Source: Nostoc mirabile CHAB5784
GTDB taxonomy: Bacteria; Cyanobacteriota; Cyanobacteriia; Cyanobacteriales; Nostocaceae
Length of the DNA: 64,000 nucleotides
Direction: 5' to 3'
Assembly (NCBI RefSeq): GCF_020829645.1
Contig: NZ_JAIVFS010000019.1
Coordinates: 60,399-124,398, forward strand
Shown: positions 19,546-27,988 of the stretch, in pieces
Numbering within the stretch: position 1 is the stretch's first letter
How the letters are laid out: each line of letters starts with the position of its first letter
Made by a program: the position numbers and the translations under genes
The notes under the pieces: generated by a model
The model's input: only the letters and a program-made list of their open reading frames with translations
Told to the model about the DNA's origin: nothing
Databases searched by the model: none

Positions 19546-19938
19546 ATGAAATTATCTTCCATCACCTTAGTCCTTGTCATTAGTACACTCGTTCTCCCTC
19601 AGAGTGTCTATGCTAACCAAGAAAATGTTCCCATGATAACAGGCGATTACAATCAGGCTGGAGTTTTATTGACGGAACCAGCCACGATTAACACTACATG
19701 GAGTAATTTTACCGGACAGACTAATAATCCCAAAGAAACTGCTGAATCAATTTTGCTAGTAGAGGAGCAAGGATGCCAAAAGATTAACCCACTTGAGTTC
19801 ATCAATAACCCAGGCGCTTTCTTTAAGCAATGTCAAAAGCCAACAAATACCCAAACTTCTCAAAGTACTGAGCCAATTGAGTATCTCAAGGTTCCTAAAC
19901 TCGATTCTGGTATTAGTGTGACAGTTACTAAGTTTTGA
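19546..19938 (+). CDS. Secreted hypothetical protein
   Basis: A 130-residue protein of unknown function with a clear Sec signal peptide (KLSSITLVLVISTLVLPQ, cleavage likely after VYA at residue 23). The mature part is small, with two cysteines (EQGCQKINP and FKQCQKP) that could form a disulphide, and no recognised domain. It stands alone on the plus strand about 70 bases before the RibD-type deaminase; no functional link is evident. Confidence 0.62.
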   Translation: MKLSSITLVLVISTLVLPQSVYANQENVPMITGDYNQAGVLLTEPATINTTWSNFTGQTNNPKETAESILLVEEQGCQKINPLEFINNPGAFFKQCQKPTNTQTSQSTEPIEYLKVPKLDSGISVTVTKF

Positions 19939-20008
19939 TATAGAACTTTTTTAGTAAGAGATAATTAATTATTGGTAATGTAATTTATCTAGATAATTAC
20001 GTTAAAAC

Positions 20009-20380
20009 ATGGATGAAATATTTATGCTGGCTGCTTTAGCTCAAAGCCGAAAAGCTTTGCCAGAATGTTTGCCCAACCCACCAGTAGGCTGTGTAATCAT
20101 AGATGCCCAAGAGATAGTAGCCCAAGGATACACGCAAGCGCCCGGAAAACACCATGCTGAGGCTGACGCACTTAACCAAATTCAAGGCAAAGCTTTCAAC
20201 TTCTTGAAAATGTATGTAACTCTTGAACCTTGTTCTTTTCATGGACGCACACCCGCATGTGCTTTAGCGATCGCCAAAGATCGTCGTATACATGAAATAT
20301 ATGTATCTATAATTGATCCAGACTCCCGTAATAATGGTCAAGGATTGGATATTCTCAAGAATTGCAGGAAAAATAGTTAA
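20009..20380 (+). CDS. RibD-type deaminase domain protein, frameshifted near the 3' end
   Basis: Zinc-dependent deaminase resembling the N-terminal half of RibD (deamination of the pyrimidine intermediate in riboflavin synthesis), without the reductase domain. Catalytic zinc motifs are intact: HAEADAL (about 50-56) and PCSFHGRTPAC (about 76-86), plus NPPVGCVII. The frame ends after LDILKNCRKNS. One extra T near 20362-20363 appears to shift the frame: in the next frame the sequence reads AGKIVNVGLCANEVNVFLNQ and stops at 20438, which is the expected family continuation. The ancestral protein would be about 142 residues. The active site is complete, so some function may remain. Confidence 0.72.
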   Translation: MDEIFMLAALAQSRKALPECLPNPPVGCVIIDAQEIVAQGYTQAPGKHHAEADALNQIQGKAFNFLKMYVTLEPCSFHGRTPACALAIAKDRRIHEIYVSIIDPDSRNNGQGLDILKNCRKNS

Positions 20381-20575
20381 TGTTGGGTTATGCGCCAATG
20401 AGGTGAATGTTTTTCTTAACCAATATCTAATAAAGTGATACTTGAAAAGTTAGGTTAAAATTGCAACACAGTACCATCTTCCAAAAATTTTTGCAACAAG
20501 TCAATCATCTGTGTCGATTCACAACTGTGCTTTTATATCAACTTAAGGTGAAAACTAGTAAGCGTGGAAGGTTTA

Positions 20576-20723
20576 ATATCACGTCCGCTTGATTGCTTAT
20601 TAAACCCGAATCACGCCACCCCGACAATCGTCGCTTTGTCTCACCTCCCCAAGAATAAGGGGAGGGGTTGGGGGTGGGGTGTAATGACTGTGGTTATGAT
20701 AACTAATTATGCGGACATGATAT
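20576..20723. mobile_element. 148-bp MITE-like element, ATATC-rGTCCGC ends
   Basis: Ends ATATCACGTCCGC (20576-20588) and GCGGACATGATAT (20711-20723) are inverted copies. The interior has a CACCCC/GGGGTGGGGT hairpin core followed by TAATGACTGTGG, a core also present inside a different element at 33699-33986. It shares its ends, not its core, with the element at 18446-18577. Confidence 0.65.
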
Positions 20724-20810
20724 AAGATATCCTCTTGTTAAGGGTTTCAGATGATTTTTGCATTTTTGGAGAAGTCGGGAATCTTGTTATTGAAATTATG
20801 CTGTTTAATA

Positions 20811-21050
20811 ACCACCCCTAAACGTAAGTCTTTTCTTAAAATAGGATAATTATTTGCGATCGCGGGTGTTGCTATCTTGCCAAGTATTATCCTTGGTGTT
20901 AATGTGACCAATGTTACTACTTTTAGTCAATAAAATGTCGCCAAGAGTAATTACATTGATAATACTGCACCCAATACAGATGTCTGCGTGCAGTATGACA
21001 CAAGCGCAATTATCATAGATGCCTGCGTCTTTGCCGTCCTAAATCCCTAA
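20811..21050 (+). pseudogene. Decayed DUF3172-family gene
   Basis: One continuous frame, broken by TAA codons at 20847 and in FSQ-stop-NVAKS (about 20929), encodes GVAILPSIILGVNVTNVTTF and then SNYIDNTAPNTDVCVQYDTS followed by AIIIDACVFAVLNP. This matches my memory of cyanobacterial DUF3172 proteins (a membrane segment, then a 'NPxxxVCxQYGxSAxVMDTRxFVTLNPF' block). There is no start codon in frame and the C-terminal half is missing. No function is known for the family. Confidence 0.6.
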
Positions 21051-21088
21051 TTACAAGTATTTAACTGGACTTTCAAGAAGCAAGGCAG

Positions 21089-21217
21089 CTATGCTGTCTT
21101 GGTTGAGGTAGGATTTGACTTGTTTGTTTCCTTTGTAGCGGTTGCTGCACCGCCAGTTGAACTGCTCCTAAGAAAGCTGTTCTTAAGTAGAGGAGGCTGG
21201 AGAAGTGCTTTTTTCAT
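21089..21217 (-). CDS. Possible 42-residue peptide gene
   Basis: ATG at 21217 is preceded by a GAGGG Shine-Dalgarno-like sequence and opens 42 codons, too short for most gene finders. The peptide starts MKKALLQPPLLKNSFLRSSS and continues into a Thr/Ser/Lys-rich tail after a GG pair (TGGAATATKE), ending in TSTKTA. A basic, hydrophobic N-terminus followed by a GG and a small polar tail recalls the leader/core layout of ribosomal peptide precursors, but no maturation enzyme is nearby. Low certainty that it is expressed. Confidence 0.25.
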   Translation of the reverse strand: MKKALLQPPLLKNSFLRSSSTGGAATATKETNKSNPTSTKTA

Positions 21218-21562
21218 GGTTAGCCCTCTACGTATCCGGATTTATTTAATATGATTGGATTATTTAGTAAAAAATTAGGGGTAAAAAATGGGCATTTTAT
21301 GTTTAATAACTTGATATTCAATAAAAATAAAATTAAAATATAACCCAAATATTAGCTATCAAAACAAATTGTTATTTTTTGTTTTAATAATTTTAAATAC
21401 GACTACTGTAGGGGTTTTGTGTTCTTAATTTGTTTATTGTAATAAAATAGTTTTTGGGGCAATTTTTCATTTCTTCATATACTGTATTTAAAAATTAAAT
21501 AAATCATAATTATATTTCAAAATATAGCAATACTATTTGAGTTGTAAAGATTATCGAACCGC

Positions 21563-21609
21563 CTTCTCTGCGAGAGGCTTCCGCCAACGCGTAGCGTCTC
21601 GCAGAGAAG
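21563..21609. repeat. 47-bp dispersed repeat with perfect 11-bp inverted ends
   Basis: CTTCTCTGCGA at the left and TCGCAGAGAAG at the right are perfect inverted copies enclosing a GGCTTCCGCCAACGCGTAGC core. The copy at 9618-9664 has the same length and nearly the same sequence. Small dispersed repeats of this kind are known from Nostoc genomes. Confidence 0.75.
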
Positions 21610-21936
21610 TCGCCAAGAGCGCCAAGGAAAGAAGGAAAGAAGTTTATGAATCATTTAGGACTGCTATATGCAAATATCAATAATAAAGCAGTGTAATAGA
21701 TTCAAAAGATATGGTGATCATACTTGAGGTAATTGATTTGTCACTACTGATGATGTTATTATTAGGGAGTGGGTTGATTTTGGGTTTATTATCTCCAAGA
21801 ATTGACTTGTAATGTATCATAGACCAGAATTCATCAGTATTGCTAATTGATTGATTAGCAGTGTGAAATGGCTATGGGTCTGAATATCTAGACTTGATAC
21901 CAATAAATTGATGAGGTTACAGAGGAGCAAATAACC

Positions 21937-22956
21937 ATGAGCAACTTAACATCTCCACCTACCGAAGTTCAAAAAACGAAGAAAAAAAGTTTAGCCGCAG
22001 ATAAAAAACCTCGAGCTACAGATGATATTGTGCGTAGTTATCTGCAAGAAATCGGGCGTGTAGATTTGTTGACTCGTGAACAAGAGGTTATTTTTGCCGA
22101 GCAAGTGCAGCAGATGATGAATTTACTAGCTGCTAAAGAAGAATTGGCTGTGAAATTAAACCACGAACCCACGTTGCAAGAATGGGCAGATCAGGTGGAG
22201 TTAAGTGTTGAGGTGGTAGAGAAACAGCTAACTCAAGGACATCAAGCCAAGCAGAAAATGATTCAGGCTAATCTCCGGTTAGTGGTAGCAGTGGCGAAGA
22301 AATACCAGCACCGCAACCTGGAATTTATGGATTTAATTCAAGAAGGTACTTTGGGTTTAGAGCGAGGGGTGGATAAATTTGATCCTGCTCTTGGTTATAA
22401 GTTTTCTACCTACGCTTACTGGTGGATTCGTCAAGGAATCACAAGAGCCATCGCTCAACAAGGACGGACAATTCGTTTACCGATCCACGTCTTTGAGAAA
22501 CTGAACAAAATTAAACGGGTGCAGCGAGAATTATCTCAACAGTTAGGTAGGGTTCCTACTACTGCTGAAATTGCTAAGGCGTTATCTTTGACACCTAGCC
22601 AAGTTCGAGAGTGTTTGTACTTAGCGCGTCAACCCTTCTCCTTAGAGGCGCGAGTTGGTGAACAACAAGATACAGAATTGCAGGACATACTGGAGGATGA
22701 TGGCCCTTCTCCCGAAGACTATGCTGTTGAAGAATCTCTTCACCAAGACTTACAAGACTTGTTGGCAAAGCTGTCTCCCCAGCAACGAGAAATATTAACC
22801 TTGCGCTTTGGTCTGACTGATGGATATGAACTTTCTTTAGCACAGATTGGCGATCGCATGGGTATTAGTCGAGAACGGGTGCGTCAGATAGAGCAAAAAG
22901 CTCTCAGCCTCCTCCGACGGCAAAAAGAACAAGTACGTAGTTATTTAGCTAGCTAA
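21937..22956 (+). CDS. RNA polymerase sigma factor, sigma-70 family group 2
   Basis: Alternative primary-like sigma factor of 339 residues. Region 1.2 is IVRSYLQEIGRVDLLTREQE (about 31-50); region 2 includes NLRLVVAVAKKYQHRNLEFM and FSTYAYWWIRQGITRAIAQQ (about 111-185), the -10 recognition and melting segment; region 3 follows (about 195-255); region 4 ends with LAQIGDRMGISRERVRQIEQ (about 303-322), the -35 recognition helix. The long non-essential region of SigA is absent. In this group such factors respond to nutrient, light or stress; which paralogue (SigB, SigC, SigD, SigE...) cannot be settled here. Monocistronic on the plus strand. Confidence 0.95.
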   Translation: MSNLTSPPTEVQKTKKKSLAADKKPRATDDIVRSYLQEIGRVDLLTREQEVIFAEQVQQMMNLLAAKEELAVKLNHEPTLQEWADQVELSVEVVEKQLTQGHQAKQKMIQANLRLVVAVAKKYQHRNLEFMDLIQEGTLGLERGVDKFDPALGYKFSTYAYWWIRQGITRAIAQQGRTIRLPIHVFEKLNKIKRVQRELSQQLGRVPTTAEIAKALSLTPSQVRECLYLARQPFSLEARVGEQQDTELQDILEDDGPSPEDYAVEESLHQDLQDLLAKLSPQQREILTLRFGLTDGYELSLAQIGDRMGISRERVRQIEQKALSLLRRQKEQVRSYLAS

Positions 22957-23072
22957 ATAATTCATAATTTATAATTACTAATTCATAATTGAATTTTTTA
23001 ACTATGAATTATGAATTAATAATTATTGGTTATTTTGGGGGAAAATAAACCTAAGCATCTCAAAGGTTTGAT

Positions 23073-23567
23073 ATGAGTACATCAAAGACAGTGCAACAAT
23101 TGCAAGCACAATGGGTGACTTCTGAAAACTTTCGGCGTTATGGACAGGTGATTTTTGCAAGTCTTGATGGCAAAGCTTACGATGTGGAAGATGCCCAGTT
23201 AAACCTGCAAAACGGGATTCCACGATTTTATATTATGCGGTTGGAGAAGAGGGGGCAAAAGTTTCACAAAATTACTCGCCATGTGCAATGCACTCAATGT
23301 CTGGGTTCTTTGGAAGGGAAGGATTGGTTAATTGCAGTTTGTCCTCCTAATAATGATGTGAATGAACCAGCATTAGAAGAGATTGCTGCTTTCCGCATTC
23401 CGGGGAATTGTTTTATCAAGCTACATGAGGGTACTTGGCACGCTGGCCCCTATTTTGATCATGAAGCTGTAGATTTTTATAATTTGGAACTAGCTGATAC
23501 AAATGTGCTGGATCATTTCACCCATGATTTTCTCAAGAGTCATCAATTAGAGTTTGAGATGATTTAG
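23073..23567 (+). CDS. Ureidoglycolate lyase (AllA) family protein
   Basis: Cupin-fold protein of 164 residues matching the AllA family (ureidoglycolate to glyoxylate and urea in purine catabolism). Visible features: FRRYGQVI (about 19-26), KITRHVQCTQCLGSLEGKDW (about 66-85) and CFIKLHEGTWHAGPYFDHEA (about 111-130), the region holding the active-site histidines. No other allantoin-pathway gene is near, so the substrate is uncertain. It follows the sigma factor gene on the same strand by about 116 AT-rich bases and is probably a separate unit. Confidence 0.75.
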   Translation: MSTSKTVQQLQAQWVTSENFRRYGQVIFASLDGKAYDVEDAQLNLQNGIPRFYIMRLEKRGQKFHKITRHVQCTQCLGSLEGKDWLIAVCPPNNDVNEPALEEIAAFRIPGNCFIKLHEGTWHAGPYFDHEAVDFYNLELADTNVLDHFTHDFLKSHQLEFEMI

Positions 23568-23760
23568 GTGAGATTGGGTTTAATAAATATGATCATTCGT
23601 TTATAGAGTGCGTAAGCCCTAAAATAGTATTGCCTGCTGAATCCACAGCACCATATAGATATTTATATTCACCTTTTACCTTAAATTATTAGGCAACATT
23701 TCCATAAACAACTTTAGAGGTTGTTTGAAAAGTGGTTAGCTGTGATTTTAGGCACTTGTT

Positions 23761-23836
23761 GATCCCCCCTAACCCCCCTTAAAAAGGGGGGAATTAGAAT
23801 CAAAGTCCCCCTTGAAAAGGGGGATTTAGGGGGATC
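23761..23836. repeat. Paired GATCCCCC inverted-repeat element
   Basis: GATCCCCCCTAACCCCCCTT at the left and the inverse ending AGGGGGATC at 23836 enclose internal GGGGG/CCCCC hairpins (76 bp). It lies between the convergent AllA-like and galK genes, so it may also act as a bidirectional transcription end. This motif is widespread in Nostoc-type genomes. The rest of the gap 23568-23879 shows nothing coding. Confidence 0.7.
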
Positions 23837-23879
23837 TAAAACTTTTTGCTACCAACGAAAGGACTTTTCAAACATCCTC

Positions 23880-24983
23880 TTAGGCTGCATCACTCAATCC
23901 CAAAGAAGGAACCAAAATTCGTCCGTTGTAACCTGCTTGGTTGTATTGTTCAAGGACATGAGTTGCAATACTTTCGCTCTCACCTGATTTAACCAAAGCT
24001 ACACTTGCCCCCCCAAAGCCTGCACCTGTCAATCTTGCACCAAACACCCCTTCTGTTTTCTGCAAAATCTCTACTAACCTATCTAGGGCTGGTACTGAAA
24101 CTTCGTAATCATCTCGCAAGCTGGCGTGGGAAGCGTTCATCAATTCGCCAAAACGCTCAGATGTGACTCCCTGCAATACTTCCAAGACGCGATTATTTTC
24201 TGTAACCACATGACGGGCACGACGCTCTAGTGGTTCGGGTAATACTTCTGTTACATTAACATCGATAATATCTCGCAATGCTTTCACTCCGAGCGATCGC
24301 GCCGCCTCCTCACACTCAGCGCGACGCTGATTATAACCGCTACTTGCAAGTGTGCGCGGTACACCGCTATCAATAACTAAAATCTCCGCTTTCTCAGGCA
24401 AAGGCATCACCCGGCGTTCTAAAGTCCGAGTATCTAAAAATAAGATATGCTCAGTGTCAGCCAAGCTAGAAGCCATCTGATCCATGATGCCGCATTGCAC
24501 GCCAGCATATTGAATTTCTGCTTGCTGGGCGAATTGGGCGATTTCAACATCATCAATGGGAAGGTTCAAAAGTTGGCGTAATGCCCGGAGGGTTGCCACT
24601 TCCAAAGCTGCGCTGCTAGATAAACCCGAACCCATAGGAACCGATGATTTGACGTATACAGAAAGTGATGGTATTGTGTAGCCTGCTTTTTGCAAAAGCT
24701 CAATACAGCCAAAAATATAACTGGCGAATCCAGAGGGCGTATGATGAATATCTGAAATGCTGACTTGCTCGTTGAGATTTTCTGAGTAAAAGTGATGCTG
24801 GCGTAGGCGTAGCCCGCCGCAGGCATCGCTACTAAAACCTAGTTGTACCGTCGTGGATTGAGGAATCGCAGTTGGAAGAACGAAGCCATCATTATAGTCT
24901 GTATGTTCGCCCAGTAAATTTACTCTTCCTGGCGCACTAGCTTGAGTTTCAGGTGGTTTACCGAATACTTGTTGAAAATCCAT
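23880..24983 (-). CDS. galK: Galactokinase
   Basis: GHMP-family kinase (ATP + galactose to galactose 1-phosphate), first step of the Leloir pathway, cytosolic, 367 residues. Motifs: signature [19 protein letters not shown] (19-37), ATP-binding loop [14 protein letters not shown] (about 115-128) and C-terminal [12 protein letters not shown] (about 317-328). Residues about 54-60 (ACGGLRL) are not family sequence: they are encoded by a 21-bp repeat inserted in frame at 24804-24824, between SSD and RQHHF. It lies in a surface loop before the FYSENL strand, so activity may survive. The M24-like gene ends 5 bases upstream, suggesting co-transcription. Confidence 0.93.
   Translation of the reverse strand: MDFQQVFGKPPETQASAPGRVNLLGEHTDYNDGFVLPTAIPQSTTVQLGFSSDACGGLRLRQHHFYSENLNEQVSISDIHHTPSGFASYIFGCIELLQKAGYTIPSLSVYVKSSVPMGSGLSSSAALEVATLRALRQLLNLPIDDVEIAQFAQQAEIQYAGVQCGIMDQMASSLADTEHILFLDTRTLERRVMPLPEKAEILVIDSGVPRTLASSGYNQRRAECEEAARSLGVKALRDIIDVNVTEVLPEPLERRARHVVTENNRVLEVLQGVTSERFGELMNASHASLRDDYEVSVPALDRLVEILQKTEGVFGARLTGAGFGGASVALVKSGESESIATHVLEQYNQAGYNGRILVPSLGLSDAA
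24804..24824 (-). repeat. 21-bp repeat inserted in a HIP1 site inside galK
   Basis: Plus-strand GCG (24801-24803) and ATCGC (24825-24829) become an intact HIP1 octamer GCGATCGC when the 21 intervening bases are removed. The insert is of the GCGTAGGCGTAGCCCGCCGC palindromic class of dispersed repeats. It adds seven codons and keeps the frame. Confidence 0.75.
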
Positions 24984-24988
24984 AATTT

Positions 24989-26077
24989 TTAATTATACAA
25001 AGGTACAGGGCGTAATCTTCCTTCTACCTCAACATTAGGAAAATTTGGATCAAAAGTCAGATTTTCTAACTTTCCATCTTTCAAAATCACAAAAGTATCT
25101 TCAATTTTTGCCCCTGCTAAACTAGGATTCCAAGCAACAGCAATACCTTCTGCCAAAGTATCAGTAGTAGTTGGATTTGCTACGATTTCTCGCGCTAAAT
25201 ATCCAGTGGTTCCTCCCTGGTGATGTTCGTGGATGGCATTGGGAAATCCATGCTGTTCATAAGCCTGAGCTAGCGCGTGATAAACTCTGTCCAGACTGGT
25301 TCCGGGTTGACACAAATTCAAAACTACTGCTTCTATTTCGCGCACATGGGAATGCAATTCGGCTCGTTCGTCTGAAAGCGCCCCAAAACAAACAAATCGA
25401 GTCAGATTTGCATATAAACCGTAACCTCTAGCGCAAAACACCAGCATCGCTTGCCGTCCAATCTGTTCTCCTGTGGGTGTAGCATGACGGTATAGCGGTA
25501 AACGCCTCTCACCCGCTACCAGTGTCAGCGCCGGATGTAAGCCTTTCGCCCATAATGCCTCTGCACCCGCACCCGCTAACTGATATTCTGTCCAAGTTGG
25601 CTTGGCGGCTTTGAGTACTTCTGTCATTGCCTGACTAGCTTTTTGCCCAACTTGGCGATATCGTTCTAATTCACTTGACATCATTACCCGTTTGTGTGAT
25701 TGCAGAGATGGGGGTAACGGCTGTTCTAAATTGGAGATGGGGCGATCGCTAACTGCTTTCCCTTTGCCAGTTGCATCACGAACAAAAGACTCACGGGCAC
25801 CACCATCAGCCCAAGGGTTCACGTACACCTTAAAATTAGCAGGCAGTTCTTCATCCTTAAGACGCTGCGCTTCAATTTCATCCGTCAATACCCAAGCATC
25901 TTCAGTAGTTACTAATACTTCTGCTACGCCAGTTTCAGCAGTCAGCAGTACTGTGTTAGAAGCGCCACCTGTTGCCCAAGCAAACCAGTCTGTACCGCGC
26001 AAGCGCACGCCTTGCACTTCAGTTTCACGCAAAGTTTGCCTGATTAACTCTAGTTTTTTGGAGACTTCTTCGTTCAT
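24989..26077 (-). CDS. M24 (pita-bread fold) family protein with altered metal site
   Basis: A 362-residue creatinase/Xaa-Pro-peptidase-like protein: N-terminal domain (about 1-125) and C-terminal pita-bread domain (about 135-345). The usual dinuclear metal ligands are mostly changed. Where active enzymes have IDxG and SDxTR it has CARG (Ala216) and ANLTR (Asn224); the His region HHQGG (285-289) and the last Glu (KIEDT, Glu326) remain, while the preceding Glu is replaced within WNPSLAG. Creatinases in this fold work without metal, so a hydrolase or a non-enzymatic role is possible. It lies 5 bases before galK and may be transcribed with it; no link to galactose is known. Confidence 0.8.
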   Translation of the reverse strand: MNEEVSKKLELIRQTLRETEVQGVRLRGTDWFAWATGGASNTVLLTAETGVAEVLVTTEDAWVLTDEIEAQRLKDEELPANFKVYVNPWADGGARESFVRDATGKGKAVSDRPISNLEQPLPPSLQSHKRVMMSSELERYRQVGQKASQAMTEVLKAAKPTWTEYQLAGAGAEALWAKGLHPALTLVAGERRLPLYRHATPTGEQIGRQAMLVFCARGYGLYANLTRFVCFGALSDERAELHSHVREIEAVVLNLCQPGTSLDRVYHALAQAYEQHGFPNAIHEHHQGGTTGYLAREIVANPTTTDTLAEGIAVAWNPSLAGAKIEDTFVILKDGKLENLTFDPNFPNVEVEGRLRPVPLYN

Positions 26078-26175
26078 AAGAAAAACACGTATAGATACAG
26101 ATGATTATCAAATTTATCTACGTCTGTCTGCGTCTGTCTAAGGTTGGTATTCAAAATGGTACAATTAATCTATGT

Positions 26176-26326
26176 CTAATTTTCTAACCAGTTCTCTAAT
26201 TGTAAGTTAGAAATATTAGTAAAATCTTTATAGATAACATTGGCTAAAGTAGCGATTAAATTTTTTCACCGCTTGGGGGTTTTATTTGAGAAGCGCAATG
26301 TAAATGTTAGTGTCTAACAGATACAC
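26176..26326 (-). pseudogene. vapC: VapC-type PIN toxin remnant (internally deleted)
   Basis: A GTG overlapping the antitoxin stop by one base opens VYLLDTNIYIALLK, the start of a PIN-domain ribonuclease with its first catalytic Asp (LDTN), then a TAA at 26284-26282. In-frame codons after it read NPQAVKKFNRYF. In another frame the end of the region reads LIATLANVIYKDFTNISNLQ then LENWLEN and a stop, the typical PIN-toxin C-terminus. So the two ends are joined and roughly the middle two thirds of the gene are lost. The toxin cannot be made. Confidence 0.7.
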
Positions 26327-26616
26327 TAGCCGTTATCCTGATTATCAATTGAGTCTATGCTTCTACCTTGGTAAGTATGACGTTGTTGGTCAATCTCTCC
26401 AAATATTTCTGTTAAATCTGGTTGATTTTTCCACACCCCAAATAATTTATTTAATTTAGCTAATCTCTCTTCTTGTGTTAAATTTAGTTTTGGTTCGGAT
26501 ATATGTTGTTTTTCAATAAATTCTAAGTCTATAATTATTTCTGTTCCATCGGGAATGTTATTTAGTTGCTCTAATATTTCTATATTTTGACCGCGTTTTA
26601 TTCCTCTGATTTTCAT
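26326..26616 (-). CDS. VapB-like antitoxin, orphaned
   Basis: A 96-residue protein: MKIRGIKRGQNIEILEQLNN followed by IPDGTEIIIDLEFIE, the short beta-rich start seen in cyanobacterial antitoxins of PIN toxins, then a charged helical part (NLTQEERLAKLNKLFGVW, about 44-61) that would wrap the toxin, and a polar tail. The stop codon overlaps the start of the degenerate vapC. With its toxin gone the gene has no obvious duty, although orphan antitoxins can still neutralise related toxins. Its own upstream gap holds the mobile element next to galT. Confidence 0.6.
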   Translation of the reverse strand: MKIRGIKRGQNIEILEQLNNIPDGTEIIIDLEFIEKQHISEPKLNLTQEERLAKLNKLFGVWKNQPDLTEIFGEIDQQRHTYQGRSIDSIDNQDNG

Positions 26617-26702
26617 GTTTATTTATCTTTTATCTTTTGATATATCATGGTTGGGTTGATGTTAACCCAATATTTTTGGTTTGCCTATTTTCCCTTTATG
26701 CA

Positions 26703-26886
26703 AAATGGCACTAATATAACGGCAAACCTATTATTAATAAGGCTTTTGGGTGTGGGATATCGGGTGTGGGGTGTAGTAATCAAGAAGTTTATTAATGTTC
26801 CCACAAGCATTCTATTTTTCTTGCTTTTTTCTTACACTCTACACCCTACCCTGAGGAAATTTCACCTTTTCTTAGTGCCATTCCTC
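26703..26886. mobile_element. 184-bp MITE-like element inserted at the galT stop codon
   Basis: The element is bracketed by an 8-bp direct repeat TTTATGCA (26695-26702 and 26887-26894) that looks like a target duplication. Its ends share an inverted AATGGCACTAA core (left near 26704, right near 26875-26885). The interior has TGTGGG/CCCTAC simple stretches and no gene. The right copy of TTTATGCA contains the galT stop codon, so insertion left the protein intact but separated galT from the genes downstream. Confidence 0.65.
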
Positions 26887-26887
26887 T

Positions 26888-27988
26888 TTATGCAGAAATC
26901 GGTTCTTCAATATTCACCACCACAGCTTGTAACTCCTTAGCTTTCTCCTCCGGTAAAGCATCATTGGCAAACATCCCTGCTGCAAGTTCAGTTCCCGCCA
27001 GATACTTCAACCTTTCGCTTGTCCGATATGGTGGAAAAAACTCGGCGTGTAAATGCGCTTCTGGATGCGCTAAACCGTCAGTTGGTGCTTGGAACCAAGC
27101 CATCAAGTAAGGAAATGGACGATTCCACAAGCCGTCATATTTGAGAGTGACAGTTTTTAACGCCTTAGCAAGTCCCCAACGTTGCTGTGGGGTAAGATCC
27201 ATGAAAGTGCCAACTGGTTCTTTTGGTGCAATCCAAACCTCATAGGGGTAACGAGCGCATACCGGGACAAATGCGATCGCATACTCATCTTGATAAATAA
27301 TCCGTTGATTATCTGCAATTTCCTTCTGAATCAAGTCTTGTAGTAAACCCCGCCGATGTTTTTCATAATACTCCTGCTGCATTGACAGCATCCGCGCTGG
27401 CACTGGCGGTGTAAAGGGATAGGCGTAAATTTGCCCATGAGGATGGTGCAAAGTCACGCCCACCTCTACACCTTTATTTTCAAAAGGCAGCACGTACTGA
27501 ATTTGGGGATTTGCTCCTAATACGCGGGTGCGATCGCCCCACACTTGCAACAGCAAATCAAGGTGTTCCAATTCCAGAGAACTAAGAGAAGCTTGGGCAT
27601 TTTGAGCAAAAACCACCACTTCACACGCCCCATTAGCAGGCAATGTTTCCACAATACACTTCGGCGGGTCGTGTGCCACTTGAGCCATTGAGGGAAAGCG
27701 ATTATCAAACACCGCCACATCATACTTACCTGGGGGTAGTTCTGTAGGAAACTCCGGTTTCGTAGTAGGTGCAAGGGGGTTATATTCCGGGGGCGGCATG
27801 AAAGTCCGCCCTTGACGGTGAGAAGCATAAGCAACCCATTCACCGCGTAAAGGATGCCAGCGCAGGTGGGGATTTGCCTGCACTGGTTCATTACTAGGGC
27901 TAGTGGCGATGATATTATCGGCAATCGGGTATCGACTGTATAAGGTCAGTGGGCGACCATCCGGCTTTAACAGCTTGTGGGAGTACAT
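26888..27988 (-). CDS. galT: Galactose-1-phosphate uridylyltransferase
   Basis: Second Leloir enzyme: UDP-glucose + galactose 1-phosphate to UDP-galactose + glucose 1-phosphate, via a uridylyl-histidine. HIT-superfamily protein, 366 residues. Seen: [20 protein letters not shown] (about 39-58), active-site [11 protein letters not shown] (about 181-191) with the HPH nucleophile region, and the [11 protein letters not shown] metal/substrate segment (about 315-325). Its start lies inside the end of the upstream GH2 gene (22-base overlap), indicating translational coupling. Active in the cytosol with galK and galE. Confidence 0.94.
   Translation of the reverse strand: MYSHKLLKPDGRPLTLYSRYPIADNIIATSPSNEPVQANPHLRWHPLRGEWVAYASHRQGRTFMPPPEYNPLAPTTKPEFPTELPPGKYDVAVFDNRFPSMAQVAHDPPKCIVETLPANGACEVVVFAQNAQASLSSLELEHLDLLLQVWGDRTRVLGANPQIQYVLPFENKGVEVGVTLHHPHGQIYAYPFTPPVPARMLSMQQEYYEKHRRGLLQDLIQKEIADNQRIIYQDEYAIAFVPVCARYPYEVWIAPKEPVGTFMDLTPQQRWGLAKALKTVTLKYDGLWNRPFPYLMAWFQAPTDGLAHPEAHLHAEFFPPYRTSERLKYLAGTELAAGMFANDALPEEKAKELQAVVVNIEEPISA

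Larger units (their letters stand above)
20439..21936. other. 1.5-kb gap with repeats and a gene remnant
   Basis: Between the deaminase and the sigma factor there is no intact annotated gene. It contains a MITE-like element (20576-20723), a decayed DUF3172-type gene (20811-21050), a possible 42-codon minus-strand peptide gene (21089-21217), a very AT-rich stretch (about 21240-21540), and a 47-bp dispersed repeat (21563-21609). The sigma factor promoter is expected in the last 300 bases; no clear consensus was found. Confidence 0.55.
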
